A DNA stretch of 64,000 nt from Phycisphaerae bacterium. GTDB taxonomy: Bacteria; Planctomycetota; Phycisphaerae; Phycisphaerales; UBA1924. The stretch lies in the NCBI GenBank assembly GCA_014192545.1, contig BJHL01000003.1, positions 1 to 64,000 of the forward strand, read 5' to 3'. Below are positions 16,071 to 24,473 of the stretch, one piece after another. The notes below the pieces were generated by a model. The model had not been told where the DNA came from and searched no databases. It saw only the letters and a program-made list of their open reading frames with translations. The number at the start of each line of letters is the position of its first letter. Within the stretch, counting starts at the first letter, position 1. The translations under genes were made by a program, and so were the position numbers.

Positions 16071-17546
16071 TCAATGCGCATTTTGATGTACAAACCCCCG
16101 AAACAATGTCAGCCACAAAATCTTGATGTCAAACCCCAGACTCCAATTGCGAATGTAGAACAAATCCAGTTGCAACCGCTTGCGCAAGCTCGTATCCCCG
16201 CGCATCCCGTTCACCTGCGCCCAACCCGTCATCCCCGCCTTCACATGCTGCCGCAGCACATAGCCCCGCCAATCTTCTTTGAACCTCGCAATCAGTTCCG
16301 GCCGCTCAGGCCTGGGCCCGACCAAGCTCATCTGCCCCAACACCACATTGAGCAACTGCGGCAGTTCATCCAAACTCGTCCGCCGCAAAAACGCCCCAAT
16401 CTTTGTCACCCTTGCATCGCCCCGCGCCGTCCACACCGCCGATGCATGCTCATCACGCTCATGCATCATCGTCCTGAACTTATAAATATCAAACTCCTCG
16501 CCGCCAATGCTCACCCGCCGCTGCCTGAACACCACCGGCCCCTCACTCGTCAGCTTGATCGCCATCGCAATCAAAACCATGGGCACCGCAAACACCGCCA
16601 TCCCCACCATCGCCCCAAGCAAATCAATCCCGCGCTTCATCACACCCGCGAGCCCGTTCATCGGGTTCTCGCGGATGCTCAGAATCGGCATCCCCTCCAG
16701 TTCGCTCACCGTCATCGCCAGCGGCGTGTACTTCGGGCTCACTTCCGGAATAATCCGCACATCAATCGGATACCGCTCCAGCCGACGCAGCAACTCGGGC
16801 ATCAAACTTGCCCGGGTGTTGGGCAACGCAAGGTAAACCGCATCCGGTAGCCGGTCCGTCAATATCTGCTCAAGCTGCGAAATCCCACCAAGCACCGGCC
16901 GACCAACCACTTCATCGGTCGGCGTCACATGGTCATGATGGTGAATGAAGTACGCAACGTTGATCCCCGTCCAACTGTTGCGATCCAGCGTCCGGCACGC
17001 AATCCGCCCCAGCCGTCCCGTCCCAATCACCGCCACGTGCCGCAAATTCCGCCCGCGTTTACGCGCCGCTCGCAGCGCAACGCGAAAACACAATCTCGCC
17101 ACCACCAACACCACCGGCATGATCACCGCAAACGCCAAAAGCTGCACCCGCCCCGCATCAAACACCATCCCGTTCCAACTCACGACCTTCGTCGACTCCA
17201 CCCCGCTCACCATCGCCGGCCCCAGCGCCCACATCAACACAATCAGCGACACAATCGTCGCCAAACTCGCCTTCAAAATCTGCCGACTCTCCGCCAGCAG
17301 CCGCCTGTCGCGCCACGGCTGATACAGCGCAAACACCCGCATCGCCGTCACCGCAACCGGCACCGCAAACATCAGCAACGTCTCTTGCAAAATCGTCCGC
17401 ACCGACTGCAACCCCGTCGCCGCAGGCCACGCCCCATCAATCACCTCCCGCCTAACTCCCCACGCCAGCAAACACGCAATCGCTACAACCGCCGCGTCGG
17501 CGATGCCGAGCATCACCACGAAAAAATGATGTCGCTGCTTGAGCAC
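16071..17546 (-). CDS. Polyprenyl-phosphate sugar-1-phosphate transferase (WcaJ/EpsE-type)
   Basis: The 491-residue membrane enzyme probably attaches the first sugar phosphate to undecaprenyl phosphate to start an exopolysaccharide unit. Four to five N-terminal membrane helices and a NAD-like central domain (HVAVIGTGRLGRIACRTL) precede the bacterial sugar transferase domain: MKRGIDLLGAMVG, GPVVFRQRRV, FDIYKFRTMM, TSLDELPQLLNVVLGQMSLV, GPRPERPE and MTGWAQVNG. GTG 17546 is chosen because AGGAGG lies five bases upstream; the frame stays open to 17621 but that part is Cys-rich and atypical. No glycosyltransferase cluster surrounds it here. Confidence 0.88.
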   Translation of the reverse strand: MLKQRHHFFVVMLGIADAAVVAIACLLAWGVRREVIDGAWPAATGLQSVRTILQETLLMFAVPVAVTAMRVFALYQPWRDRRLLAESRQILKASLATIVSLIVLMWALGPAMVSGVESTKVVSWNGMVFDAGRVQLLAFAVIMPVVLVVARLCFRVALRAARKRGRNLRHVAVIGTGRLGRIACRTLDRNSWTGINVAYFIHHHDHVTPTDEVVGRPVLGGISQLEQILTDRLPDAVYLALPNTRASLMPELLRRLERYPIDVRIIPEVSPKYTPLAMTVSELEGMPILSIRENPMNGLAGVMKRGIDLLGAMVGMAVFAVPMVLIAMAIKLTSEGPVVFRQRRVSIGGEEFDIYKFRTMMHERDEHASAVWTARGDARVTKIGAFLRRTSLDELPQLLNVVLGQMSLVGPRPERPELIARFKEDWRGYVLRQHVKAGMTGWAQVNGMRGDTSLRKRLQLDLFYIRNWSLGFDIKILWLTLFRGFVHQNAH

Positions 17547-18070
17547 GAAGCCTCCTGCTTTCTCACACGCACAGCCACAACCCGTACGCACACACCCCAG
17601 AACCCACACGGGGCGTTGCAAGCCTCAAGCCCACAACACACACCCGCACCCCGCTCCCATCACTCTATTCTAACCCGCCCACCGCTCCCGCACAAACCGC
17701 CGCCTGCCCGACCAGTCTCTGCAATACTGGTGTGTCAACACGACCAAACACACGGCCAACAGCGGCGCGGACTGCTGCCACGACCCAAAGTCGAATAAAT
17801 CCAAGACGAACTGCGTCGTTCCCTGCAACCAGCCCTCGATGCCAACCACACCTGCTTCGCAGCCATGCTTTATTCATCGCTTTCAGATCCTCTTTCAATT
17901 CTGCACCCGCAATCTCTCTGTGTTTGAATGAATCCATCGCGGCTCCCCTCCCGTCCCGTCTCAATACACTCCTCCTTCAACGCACAACTCCAGCCGATCA
18001 AGCACCCGCGTCCTCGCCCACTTCGCTGCGAATGCCGTGCGCATCCTGCAACCACTCTTGGAGAGAGCAC
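17547..18070. other. 524-bp intergenic region, nothing recognised
   Basis: Between two divergently transcribed genes. It should hold both promoters. A leftward open frame at 17665-17964 has no ribosome binding site or family likeness and I leave it out. No repeat or hairpin stands out. Confidence 0.4.
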
Positions 18071-18481
18071 ATGAAAAACTCGAATGTCTTCAGTCGCGCG
18101 TCCCGCTGGTCGTCTCGCGCGGCTGGACATCCCCTCGCATTTCTCTTTGCCGTTGGCATCATCCTCGTGTGGCTTGCACTCGGGCCAATCTTTCACTTCA
18201 GTGATACCTGGCAACTCGTAGTCAACACAGGCACGACGGTCATCACGTTCCTCATGGTCTTTCTCATTCAACACAGCCAAAATAAAGATACAGCAGCGAT
18301 ACAAGTAAAGCTCGATGAACTCATCCGCTCCATGCACGGAGCTCACAACGCCCTTCTTGATCTTGAGGAACTCGAAGACCACGAGCTTGAACAAATCCGC
18401 GCAAACTATCGCAAGCTCGCTCGCGACGCGCGTCAGCTCGTCACTCGCGGAGGCATCGACACAGAGTCCCCAGACATCTGA
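18071..18481 (+). CDS. Low-affinity iron permease-like membrane protein
   Basis: A 136-residue protein with two membrane helices (FLFAVGIILVWLALGPIF and VVNTGTTVITFLMVFLIQ) separated by FSDTWQLVVN. It continues with HSQNKDTAAIQVKLDELIRS and an acidic helical tail ending in EQIRANYRKLARDARQL. This order of motifs matches the low-affinity iron permease family (PF04120), of which many bacterial members are uncharacterised, so iron transport is not assured. The ATG at 18071 has GGAGAGAG upstream; longer frames to 17732 look non-coding. Confidence 0.75.
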   Translation: MKNSNVFSRASRWSSRAAGHPLAFLFAVGIILVWLALGPIFHFSDTWQLVVNTGTTVITFLMVFLIQHSQNKDTAAIQVKLDELIRSMHGAHNALLDLEELEDHELEQIRANYRKLARDARQLVTRGGIDTESPDI

Positions 18482-18514
18482 CTTTGTTTTCCCAACCGCA
18501 ACGCGCTTACCTCC

Positions 18515-18613
18515 TCCCCCACACCGCCCCAACCCGCGGCTTCCCCCCAGCCCCGCTAGCTGCCGCAGCACATCCTTCTCCAAATCCGCGTTGCCGTGCC
18601 CCTCGGCGGCGCG
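18515..18613 (-). pseudogene. Fragment duplicated from the dnaJ-like gene 3' end
   Basis: On the leftward strand this reads ADLEKDVLRQLAGLGG, nearly the same as SDLEKDVLRRIAGLGG at the C-terminus of the dnaJ-like gene (21018-21119), and the DNA is similar over about 90 bp. Just upstream, RIRLVAPP in a frame shifted by one base recalls the preceding VIVQIVPP. It has no start or domain of its own. The two copies lie in the same orientation on either side of the metallophosphoesterase gene. Confidence 0.55.
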
Positions 18614-18919
18614 ACCAAACGAATCCGCACACCACTGCCCACTATTGGCGCAACCAACAGCAGTTCGCGAGAACCCAAAGTCTGCCCGCACGCTGCAACG
18701 CGAAACGACGCACAATCGCCGCTTGTCTGGTGCTTCTGCTGGCAAATGCACGCCATCAGATCATCTCCGCCCATGCTGCTCTGAGTAAAACCTCGACCCG
18801 CGCATGCTCTTCTTAGATTCCGCCGTCATTCCACCTCAGCGTGTCTCCAAACACACTCTTCACCACAATCTCACGCGTCGTTGATGCTCCACTTTTCCAG
18901 ACGCGCTTCTATCTCTCCA

Positions 18920-18950
18920 CTGACTGAAAGCACACGGCGCTTTCGGTCAG
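18920..18950 (+). promoter_or_regulatory. Stem-loop in the leader of the metallophosphoesterase gene
   Basis: CTGACTGAAAGC (18920-18931) pairs with GCTTTCGGTCAG (18939-18950) with one wobble and a seven-base loop. It ends about 13 bases before the AAGGAG ribosome site, so it could shield or expose it, or stabilise the message. No T-run follows. Confidence 0.45.
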
Positions 18951-18975
18951 GAACTAACCAAGAAGGAGACTTTGC

Positions 18976-20928
18976 ATGCGTTCTTCCCGCTTGTTTCTCG
19001 CAGCGCTCGTCGCGGCAACTGGCCTCGCCTCGCCCGCACTCGCAACCGTTGGTGATTTCCGCGTCCTTCCCTATCAGCAAAACGCAACACTCGACGGCAT
19101 GCAACTCACTTGGTTCACCGTGAGCAACACCGCAGGCTCGCTCACCATCACCGGTCCAGGCCTCGCTGCCCCGCTCGTTCTTAACACCACGCCGCAGCTC
19201 GCACCAGTTCTCGACTATCAATCGGCCGCCGAACTCACTGCCGGCGGTGCTTTCCCTTTCAGCACCACTGCAATCTTCCAAGCTCCGGGCGTGCCCGCCC
19301 GCAACTGGAAGCACGCCATCAGCGTGACCGGCCTCCAAGCCGATACTGAATACAGCTACACCGTCACGCAAGGCGCATCAACCTACTCCAACACCTTCCG
19401 CACTGCCCCAACCCCTACCACTGCTCGCGGCATCCGCTTCGCCGTTCTGAGCGACAGCGAAACACTCGTCAGCGGCCGCACTCGCAATCGCGAGTGGAGC
19501 CGCAGCACGCCGCAATTGCCAGGCAGCACAGGTCGGCCCACAGGCACAGGTCGCGGCCGTGATCAATACTTCCTCACCGAGACGCTTGGCTACCAAGAGA
19601 ACATCAAGCAAATCGAACTGCGTGACCCAGACATGATCATCATGCCGGGCGATCTCATCGAAGGTACCGCCAACGAACAGCAACGCCGCTGGGACGAATT
19701 CTGGCGCCACAACGCCGGTCAGTATGACGATCTGCTCAGCGCACGTCCCATCGTCGCAGCCATCGGCAACAACTGCATCTTCAACGGCGGCAGCGATCAA
19801 GCCAGCATCAACGCCAACGTGCAGTACGCCCGTAACCAATGGAGCGCATACTGGGACACGCCCGCCAACGGCCAACCACAGTTCCAAGACCTCTACTTCC
19901 GCACCGACTACGGCCCCGTCACTATCATCACCCTCTGCAGCGTCGGATCCATGGACGCCAACGACAACGTCGGCCCACCGGCCAACCAGTTCACCAGCCC
20001 CGCATTCCCCCAACTCCTCGACACCAACCGCGCGTGGCTCAACGCCTACCAGTTCGGCGATATCCCTGACTTCAACGTCGGCACCGCCCAGTGGAACTGG
20101 GCAGTCCAGGAACTCGCCGCTGCCCGCGCCGCCGGACAAATCATCTTCGTCCAGTGGCACCACACACCCTTCAGCCGCGGCATTCACGGCACCAGCGTCA
20201 CCAGCCCGCAAAGCGGCGAAGCCATGCGCATCTACGCCCCGCTCATGGAGCAATACAAAGTCGCGGGCGTCTTCTGCGGCCACAGTGAAGTCAGCGAAAT
20301 GAGCTACTTCGACCTCGACGGCGATGGCTACGGCGTTCACCTCTGGGACGTTGGCGCAGCTGGCGACGGCCTCCGCGGCGTCGAAGACGCTCCCGGCTCC
20401 GTCAATAGCAACATCACCAGTTGGCGCAACAACCCCCTCAGCGGCGGCGTCTTCGTCCCCAACCCCTTCCACCGCTGGAGCGCCGACCAAAGCGAGCCCG
20501 AACAATGGAACGGCACGCAACTGCTCCGCGGCGGCAAGCACTACGGCTTCCTCGAAGTCAACGTCCAAGGCAACGGCGCGGGCGAATATCAGATCGACTT
20601 CCAATACCTCCACAACTTCCCCATCAACGCTGGCGATGCCAACTACACCGTCACCGGCTTCGAACTGCGTCCCTACAGCAACGTTGTTCGCCTGCAAGGC
20701 CCAGCCAACAACCTCCGCCCCATCCCTGTCTGCGACACCATCGACGTGAACCGTGACAACGTCTTCCCCGATGATCGCGACGTCACTGAGTTCCTGAATC
20801 TCTTCGCAGGCGGCGGATGCCCCTTCCCCATCACTTGCGATGTCGACTTCAACAACGATGGCGTCTATCCCGACGATAGGGACTTCGTGGCATTCTTGAG
20901 CGTTCTCGCCGGCGGACCTTGCGAGTAA
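18976..20928 (+). CDS. Secreted metallophosphoesterase-like protein with dockerin-like tail
   Basis: The 650-residue product has a Sec signal (residues 1-23, cut after ALA), a fibronectin-like N-domain (about 25-145) like purple acid phosphatases, a calcineurin-like core (about 150-460) and a C-terminal pair of Asp-rich EF-hand/dockerin-like repeats (VNRDNVFPDDRDVTEFL and VDFNNDGVYPDDRDFVAFL). The core keeps GDL (225-227) and His395-His396, but other ligand motifs differ: DSE (160-162) where DxH or DxG is usual, GNNC (264-267) for GNHD/E, and GHSE (435-438) for GHxH. Catalysis is therefore uncertain. AAGGAG precedes the ATG at seven bases. A leader hairpin and strong terminator make it a single-gene unit. 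dnaJ 3' sequence on both sides suggests it arrived by a duplication or insertion event. Confidence 0.8.
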   Translation: MRSSRLFLAALVAATGLASPALATVGDFRVLPYQQNATLDGMQLTWFTVSNTAGSLTITGPGLAAPLVLNTTPQLAPVLDYQSAAELTAGGAFPFSTTAIFQAPGVPARNWKHAISVTGLQADTEYSYTVTQGASTYSNTFRTAPTPTTARGIRFAVLSDSETLVSGRTRNREWSRSTPQLPGSTGRPTGTGRGRDQYFLTETLGYQENIKQIELRDPDMIIMPGDLIEGTANEQQRRWDEFWRHNAGQYDDLLSARPIVAAIGNNCIFNGGSDQASINANVQYARNQWSAYWDTPANGQPQFQDLYFRTDYGPVTIITLCSVGSMDANDNVGPPANQFTSPAFPQLLDTNRAWLNAYQFGDIPDFNVGTAQWNWAVQELAAARAAGQIIFVQWHHTPFSRGIHGTSVTSPQSGEAMRIYAPLMEQYKVAGVFCGHSEVSEMSYFDLDGDGYGVHLWDVGAAGDGLRGVEDAPGSVNSNITSWRNNPLSGGVFVPNPFHRWSADQSEPEQWNGTQLLRGGKHYGFLEVNVQGNGAGEYQIDFQYLHNFPINAGDANYTVTGFELRPYSNVVRLQGPANNLRPIPVCDTIDVNRDNVFPDDRDVTEFLNLFAGGGCPFPITCDVDFNNDGVYPDDRDFVAFLSVLAGGPCE

Positions 20929-20954
20929 CACATCCATCGCATCACGCATTCAAA

Positions 20955-20984
20955 CAAGCTGCGCCACCGCGCAGCTTGTTTTTT
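20955..20984 (+). terminator. Strong terminator after the metallophosphoesterase gene
   Basis: CAAGCTGCGC (20955-20964) and GCGCAGCTTG (20969-20978) form a perfect ten-pair stem with a four-base loop, followed by six T. Confidence 0.9.
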
Positions 20985-21014
20985 CTCCGACAGTCTGACC
21001 GACAACTCCCCATC

Positions 21015-22025
21015 TCACCGCCCCCACGCCGCCCCACCTCGCGGATTTCCCCCAAGCCCCGCTATCCGCCGCAAAACATCCTTCTCCAAATCCGAAATCC
21101 CATGCTCCGTCGGCGGCACAATCTGCACAATCACATACAAGTCCCCCTGCCGCCCTGCCTCATCGCGAATCCCCATCGCCCCCAGCTTCATCCGCTTCCC
21201 GCTCGCGCTCCCAGGCGGAATCGTGAGCTGCACCGTCCCCTTCATCGTCGGCACATCAATGCTCGCCCCCAGCGTCGCCTCCGCAATCGTCACCGGCACA
21301 TCCAAATACAAATCCAATCCCTTCCCCGCGTTGCTCCCCTCTCCCCGCCGAAACAACTCATGCGGCATAACCCGCACCCGCAAAAGTAAATCTGCTGAAG
21401 CTCCCACCGCCGCAACCCCCCGCATCGCCCCGCGCACACGCATCCCCGCGCCATCTTCCGTCCCCGCCGGTATCTTCACTTCAATCGTCTTGAACGTCTG
21501 CTGCGCCGTCATCACGCGCACCTGCGCCGTGCCCCCCTTCGCCGCCGTCATGAAGTCCACCCGCACTTCCTGCACGGTCTCTTCTTCATCCTCATCGCGA
21601 TAGTCATACGTCGCCTGCCCCCGCCCACCACGCGCGCCGCCCGCCCCCGCTCGCCCACCGCCGCCGCCAAATATGCTTTCAAATATCGACCCCAAATCTT
21701 CCGCATCAATATCCTGCGCACCCCCACGCCCGCTCCGCGCTCTTCCTCCACCCGCCCCGCTGCCCCACTGCGTCCGCTGCTGCCCACTCGCAGAGCCAGG
21801 CCCACCCTGCGCAAACGCCGCATCACCATACTGATCGTACAGCTTGCGTTTCTCCGCGTCCGACAAAACCTCATACGCCTGCTGCGCCGCCGCAAACTTC
21901 TTCTGCGCATCCGCAGCCTTGTTCACATCCGGATGGTACAACCGCGCCAACTTGCGATACGCCGACTTGATCTCATCAGCCGTCGCGGAACGTGAAACAC
22001 CCAGAGTTGCGTAATGATCAGCCAC
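21015..22025 (-). CDS. DnaJ/CbpA-type co-chaperone
   Basis: A 336-residue Hsp40 that stimulates DnaK ATPase. The J-domain occupies residues 1-66 (ADHYATLGVSRSATADEIKS, with HPD in LYHPDVN). A Gly/Arg/Ser-rich linker (about 72-145) follows, then two beta-barrel C-terminal domains ending in SDLEKDVLRRIAGLGG. The CxxCxGxG zinc repeats of class A DnaJ are missing, so it is class B. GTG 22025 starts directly at the J-domain; the frame is open to 22082, but that part overlaps the neighbouring terminator. A duplicated piece of its 3' end lies at 18515-18613. Confidence 0.88.
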   Translation of the reverse strand: MADHYATLGVSRSATADEIKSAYRKLARLYHPDVNKAADAQKKFAAAQQAYEVLSDAEKRKLYDQYGDAAFAQGGPGSASGQQRTQWGSGAGGGRARSGRGGAQDIDAEDLGSIFESIFGGGGGRAGAGGARGGRGQATYDYRDEDEEETVQEVRVDFMTAAKGGTAQVRVMTAQQTFKTIEVKIPAGTEDGAGMRVRGAMRGVAAVGASADLLLRVRVMPHELFRRGEGSNAGKGLDLYLDVPVTIAEATLGASIDVPTMKGTVQLTIPPGSASGKRMKLGAMGIRDEAGRQGDLYVIVQIVPPTEHGISDLEKDVLRRIAGLGGNPRGGAAWGR

Positions 22026-22051
22026 ACCATCAGCGTAGCGACGTCGCCATG

Positions 22052-22078
22052 AAAAAAGCCCGGCTCCGCGCCAGGCTT
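22052..22078 (-). terminator. Terminator of the CpeT-FKBP gene
   Basis: On the leftward strand AGCCTGGC and GCCGGGCT pair around CGCGGA and are followed by six T. It ends the gene at 22113-23360 just before the dnaJ-like start. Confidence 0.75.
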
Positions 22079-22112
22079 TCACGCACTCGTTTTTCTCTTT
22101 GCAAGCTTCAAC

Positions 22113-23360
22113 TCACGAATCCTTGGGCTTCTCCCCCGCCGGCACTTCCTTCACCGGCTCACCCACCGGCTGGGCCTTCACTGGCTCGGGCATCGGCGCC
22201 GCAGGCGGAGGCGTGGGCGCAGCCGTAATGCTCAGCACATCAATGCTAAACACCAGCGTCGCATTCGAAGGAATCTTCGCCCTTGCATTGCCACGCTCGC
22301 CATACCCAAGCGAACCCGGAATCACCAGCCTGCGCTTGAGTCCCTTGCGTGCATCCGCCATGCCCATATCCCAGCCAGGGATCAGGTTCTGTCCAAAATT
22401 GTACTCAAATGGAGCCTGCCGCTCGTAGCTGCTGTCAAACATCATGCCGTTGGTCAGCATGCCCATGTAATGCAGCGCAACGCGGTCGCCTTCCTTGAAC
22501 ACTTCGCCTTCCGTCTTGGTCGGGTAGGTCAGCATCACCAAGCCTTCGGGCGTGCGCGCAACCGCAATCGGGCTTTCAATCTTGCCAAACGCGTACGACT
22601 CACCCGCCGCCGGACCCCACGCCAAGCTGCCATCGGCGCCGTACCCGCGATCCGCGCTCTTGAACGTGCTGCCGTCGAATGAAAGCTCGCTGGTCATCTC
22701 CACCGCGCTGCCCGCACTGGTCGGATACGCATGCGCCGTCGCGCCCTTGTATCCGGCTCCGTCCGCCGTCAATTCCACCATCAGCGTCGTCACCAAATCA
22801 TCCGTCGAAATCATCGGGAACTTGTCCGCCGCTGCCCAAAGCCCCACCACCGCCAAGTGTTCCCCGCGCGACCGGCGAAACTCCATGGTCTTGAGCCGCA
22901 CGCCGCCCTTCACGCGAACCAATTGCCAAATCGCCTGCCGATAAGGCCGGTCCAGCGCATCCCCGCGGGCCACTTCCGCATAGAACGTGTCGGTCATGCC
23001 AGGAATAAACACCGGCGCAACACTCGTCACGACTTCAAAGCTGTCGCCACCCACCTTGATGGGCACAGCACTCTTCCAACTGCCACTCAGCAGCCCGCTG
23101 ATCTTCTCAAACTCCGGCTCACTAAACACCGGCGCCGGCGTCGCCGGCGCAGCATCCGGCACCGGCGCAAGTTCCGCCCCGCCAAATCGCTTGGTCTCAG
23201 CCGGAGCCTGCCCGCCCGCCGGCTGCGTTGCCGCGCTGGCATCTTGCGCAAACGCCCCCGCCGCGCTCATAGCAACAGCCATCCCCGCTGAAGCCACCAA
23301 AGCCCGGCCCATCACACGCGAACCCGTCAATGTCAATCGAGAGATAGTCATCATGCTCAT
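22113..23360 (-). CDS. Exported CpeT-like / FKBP peptidyl-prolyl isomerase fusion
   Basis: A 415-residue protein with a signal peptide (MSMMTISRLTLTGS... cut near AFAQ). Residues about 85-275 resemble the CpcT/CpeT family: FEKISGLLSGSWKS, then FYAEVARG and PYRQAIWQLVRV in the place of the family's YVEQA and PYRQRVY. Residues about 285-375 are an FKBP domain (GDRVALHYMGMLTNGMMFDS, LIPGWDMGMADARKG, IPGSLGYGERG, LVFSIDVLSI), which speeds prolyl isomerisation, presumably in the periplasm. A Pro/Val-rich tail ends the protein. CpeT proteins attach bilins in cyanobacteria; with no phycobiliproteins here, the domain must do something else. The start at 23360 has AGGGA upstream; an in-frame start at 23384 is possible. 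Confidence 0.75.
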   Translation of the reverse strand: MSMMTISRLTLTGSRVMGRALVASAGMAVAMSAAGAFAQDASAATQPAGGQAPAETKRFGGAELAPVPDAAPATPAPVFSEPEFEKISGLLSGSWKSAVPIKVGGDSFEVVTSVAPVFIPGMTDTFYAEVARGDALDRPYRQAIWQLVRVKGGVRLKTMEFRRSRGEHLAVVGLWAAADKFPMISTDDLVTTLMVELTADGAGYKGATAHAYPTSAGSAVEMTSELSFDGSTFKSADRGYGADGSLAWGPAAGESYAFGKIESPIAVARTPEGLVMLTYPTKTEGEVFKEGDRVALHYMGMLTNGMMFDSSYERQAPFEYNFGQNLIPGWDMGMADARKGLKRRLVIPGSLGYGERGNARAKIPSNATLVFSIDVLSITAAPTPPPAAPMPEPVKAQPVGEPVKEVPAGEKPKDS

Positions 23361-23555
23361 AAGAAGTCCCTGCAAACAACCCAAAGCAGCAACAAACCCG
23401 CCGCCGCCGCCAACACCCTACGCCGCTGCCAGGCCACCAAGCCAAGCAACACCGCAAGCCGCCAGCCAACCCAACAACCCCAACTATAGAGACGCTGACC
23501 TTGCCCCGCAATCTGCCCCTTTGCCACAGCCGAGAAGGCACAGGCAGTTGAACAT

Positions 23556-23593
23556 AGAGGGCACCGAGGTCACCGAGAGGGAAACAGAGAAGC
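23556..23593. repeat. Copy of the CACCGAGG/CACAGAG dispersed repeat
   Basis: Contains GGCACCGAGGTCACCGAGAG followed by AACAGAGAAG. It belongs to the same loose family as 35807, 36515, 45782 and 49713. All are A/G-rich on this strand with CAC at about 8-base spacing. Confidence 0.5.
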
Positions 23594-23610
23594 AAGACGA
23601 ACAATTGACC

Positions 23611-23687
23611 GTGCGACCGGCGCGCGCCGCCGTGCCACCGGTGCGCGTCCCCGTGCCACCGGCGCGCGCCGCCGTGCCACCGACCGC
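23611..23687. repeat. 21-bp tandem repeat, about 3.5 copies
   Basis: Units at 23611-23631, 23632-23652 and 23653-23673 and a partial unit follow the pattern GTGCCACCGGCGCGCGCCGC plus one base. The unit length is a multiple of three but no supported gene covers it. Confidence 0.75.
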
Positions 23688-23689
23688 TG

Positions 23690-23995
23690 GCTCTGCAGCG
23701 GTCGGTGCGTCCAACCTTGCACCCCCGCTCCCCGCCCGAGCGCGGCGATGGCCTGTAGCCACGGGTGGAGCTTTGACCGGCACCAGCCGGGCATTGCGCA
23801 ACCCGTGGGAGCCCGTCCCCGTTTTCTATGCTGCCCCAAAGGGTCAGCGGCGTTCTTCTCTCGCGCCCACCGCGCGATGTGAGCCTCTTCCTCCGCCCCT
23901 CCCGGGGCGGGCCGCGTTCGTATTCACCTTCCACGGGTTCCGCTGCGCTCCACCCGTGGCTACATCCCTGCGCCCCGCTGGGGCGAGAGCCCACG
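23690..23995. repeat. Cluster of dispersed palindromic repeats
   Basis: The stretch holds hairpin-forming phrases: CCGACCGCTG with CAGCGGTCGG (23679-23705), and the phrase GTAGCCACGGGTGGAGC near 23755 whose inverse CCACGGGTT...CCACCCGTGGCTAC occurs at 23931-23965. A related GAGCGGTCGGTGCG phrase recurs at about 35726. No coding signal is convincing here. Confidence 0.55.
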
Positions 23996-24002
23996 CCCGC
24001 GC

Positions 24003-24413
24003 GTGCGCGGTCGCACCCGGAGTTTCCGCAGGTGCTCGTGCTGCTGGCGCAGCTTTTTCTGCTGCTGGCAAACTTTCCTCTGCTGCTGGCGCGGTTTCTT
24101 CTGCTGCTGGCAAACATTTTGCTCCGGCTGGAAGTGTTTTTGCTCCGGCTGGCAAACTTTTAGCAGCAGCCAAAACAGTTTTTGCCCAGTCAAAAACTAT
24201 TTCCTCAGCAGCAAAAACAGTTTTTGCCCGGTCAAAAACTATTTCCTCGGCAGCAAAAACTCCATCCGCCCCCGCTCCCGCCGCGTGCTCGATGGCACGC
24301 TCATCGCCCGACCGGTGCCGTGCTCGGTCGACTTCGACAACAACGGCCTCTTCCCCGAAGATCAGGACATCATCGACTTCTTCTACGTGCTGGCGGGGGG
24401 CGAGTGCTCGTAA
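24003..24413 (+). pseudogene. Relic of a dockerin-tailed secreted protein gene, 5' part replaced by repeats
   Basis: The last 31 residues before the TAA at 24411 read CSVDFDNNGLFPEDQDIIDFF and end in VLAGGECS, the same Asp-rich tail as on the metallophosphoesterase. The frame upstream is open to 24003 but consists of a 21-bp minisatellite coding for Cys/Trp- and then Ser/Lys-rich heptads that make no sense as an exported protein, and there is no signal peptide. A good terminator at 24435 shows that a transcript once ended here. A short expressed repeat protein cannot be excluded. Confidence 0.5.
24041..24263. repeat. 21-bp minisatellite, about ten and a half copies
   Basis: Units begin every 21 bases from 24041 (CTGCTGGCGCAGCTTTTTCT, then CTGCTGGCAAACTTTCCTCT and so on). 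Copies drift from CTGCTGGC to CGGCTGGC to CAGCAAAA; the last four form two 42-bp higher-order units at 24167 and 24209. Every frame reads as seven-residue repeats. Confidence 0.85.
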
Positions 24414-24434
24414 GCGCGGTGACAGTGCGTCAAC

Positions 24435-24466
24435 AACGGCCCTGGAGTGATCCGGGGCCGTTTTCA
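24435..24466 (+). terminator. Terminator after the dockerin-tailed relic
   Basis: AACGGCCCTGG (24435-24445) pairs with CCGGGGCCGTT (24452-24462) with one wobble; TTTTC and more T follow. Confidence 0.75.
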
Positions 24467-24473
24467 TTTGAGA

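Noticed and set aside
17665..17964. Leftward 99-residue frame in the gap before the iron permease-like gene
   Set aside because: No ribosome site, family likeness or neighbour relation.
19378..20949. 523-residue leftward frame opposite the phosphoesterase gene
   Set aside because: Ala/Val/Asp/Glu-rich antisense shadow; the forward gene has signal peptide, ribosome site and terminator.
23611..24263. CRISPR array
   Set aside because: Repeats are directly tandem and diverging with no unique spacers and no cas genes nearby.
23844..24467. Leftward heptad-repeat protein (AAEEIVF-type)
   Set aside because: Every frame through the 21-bp array is open and periodic; no ribosome site or downstream terminator supports this strand.
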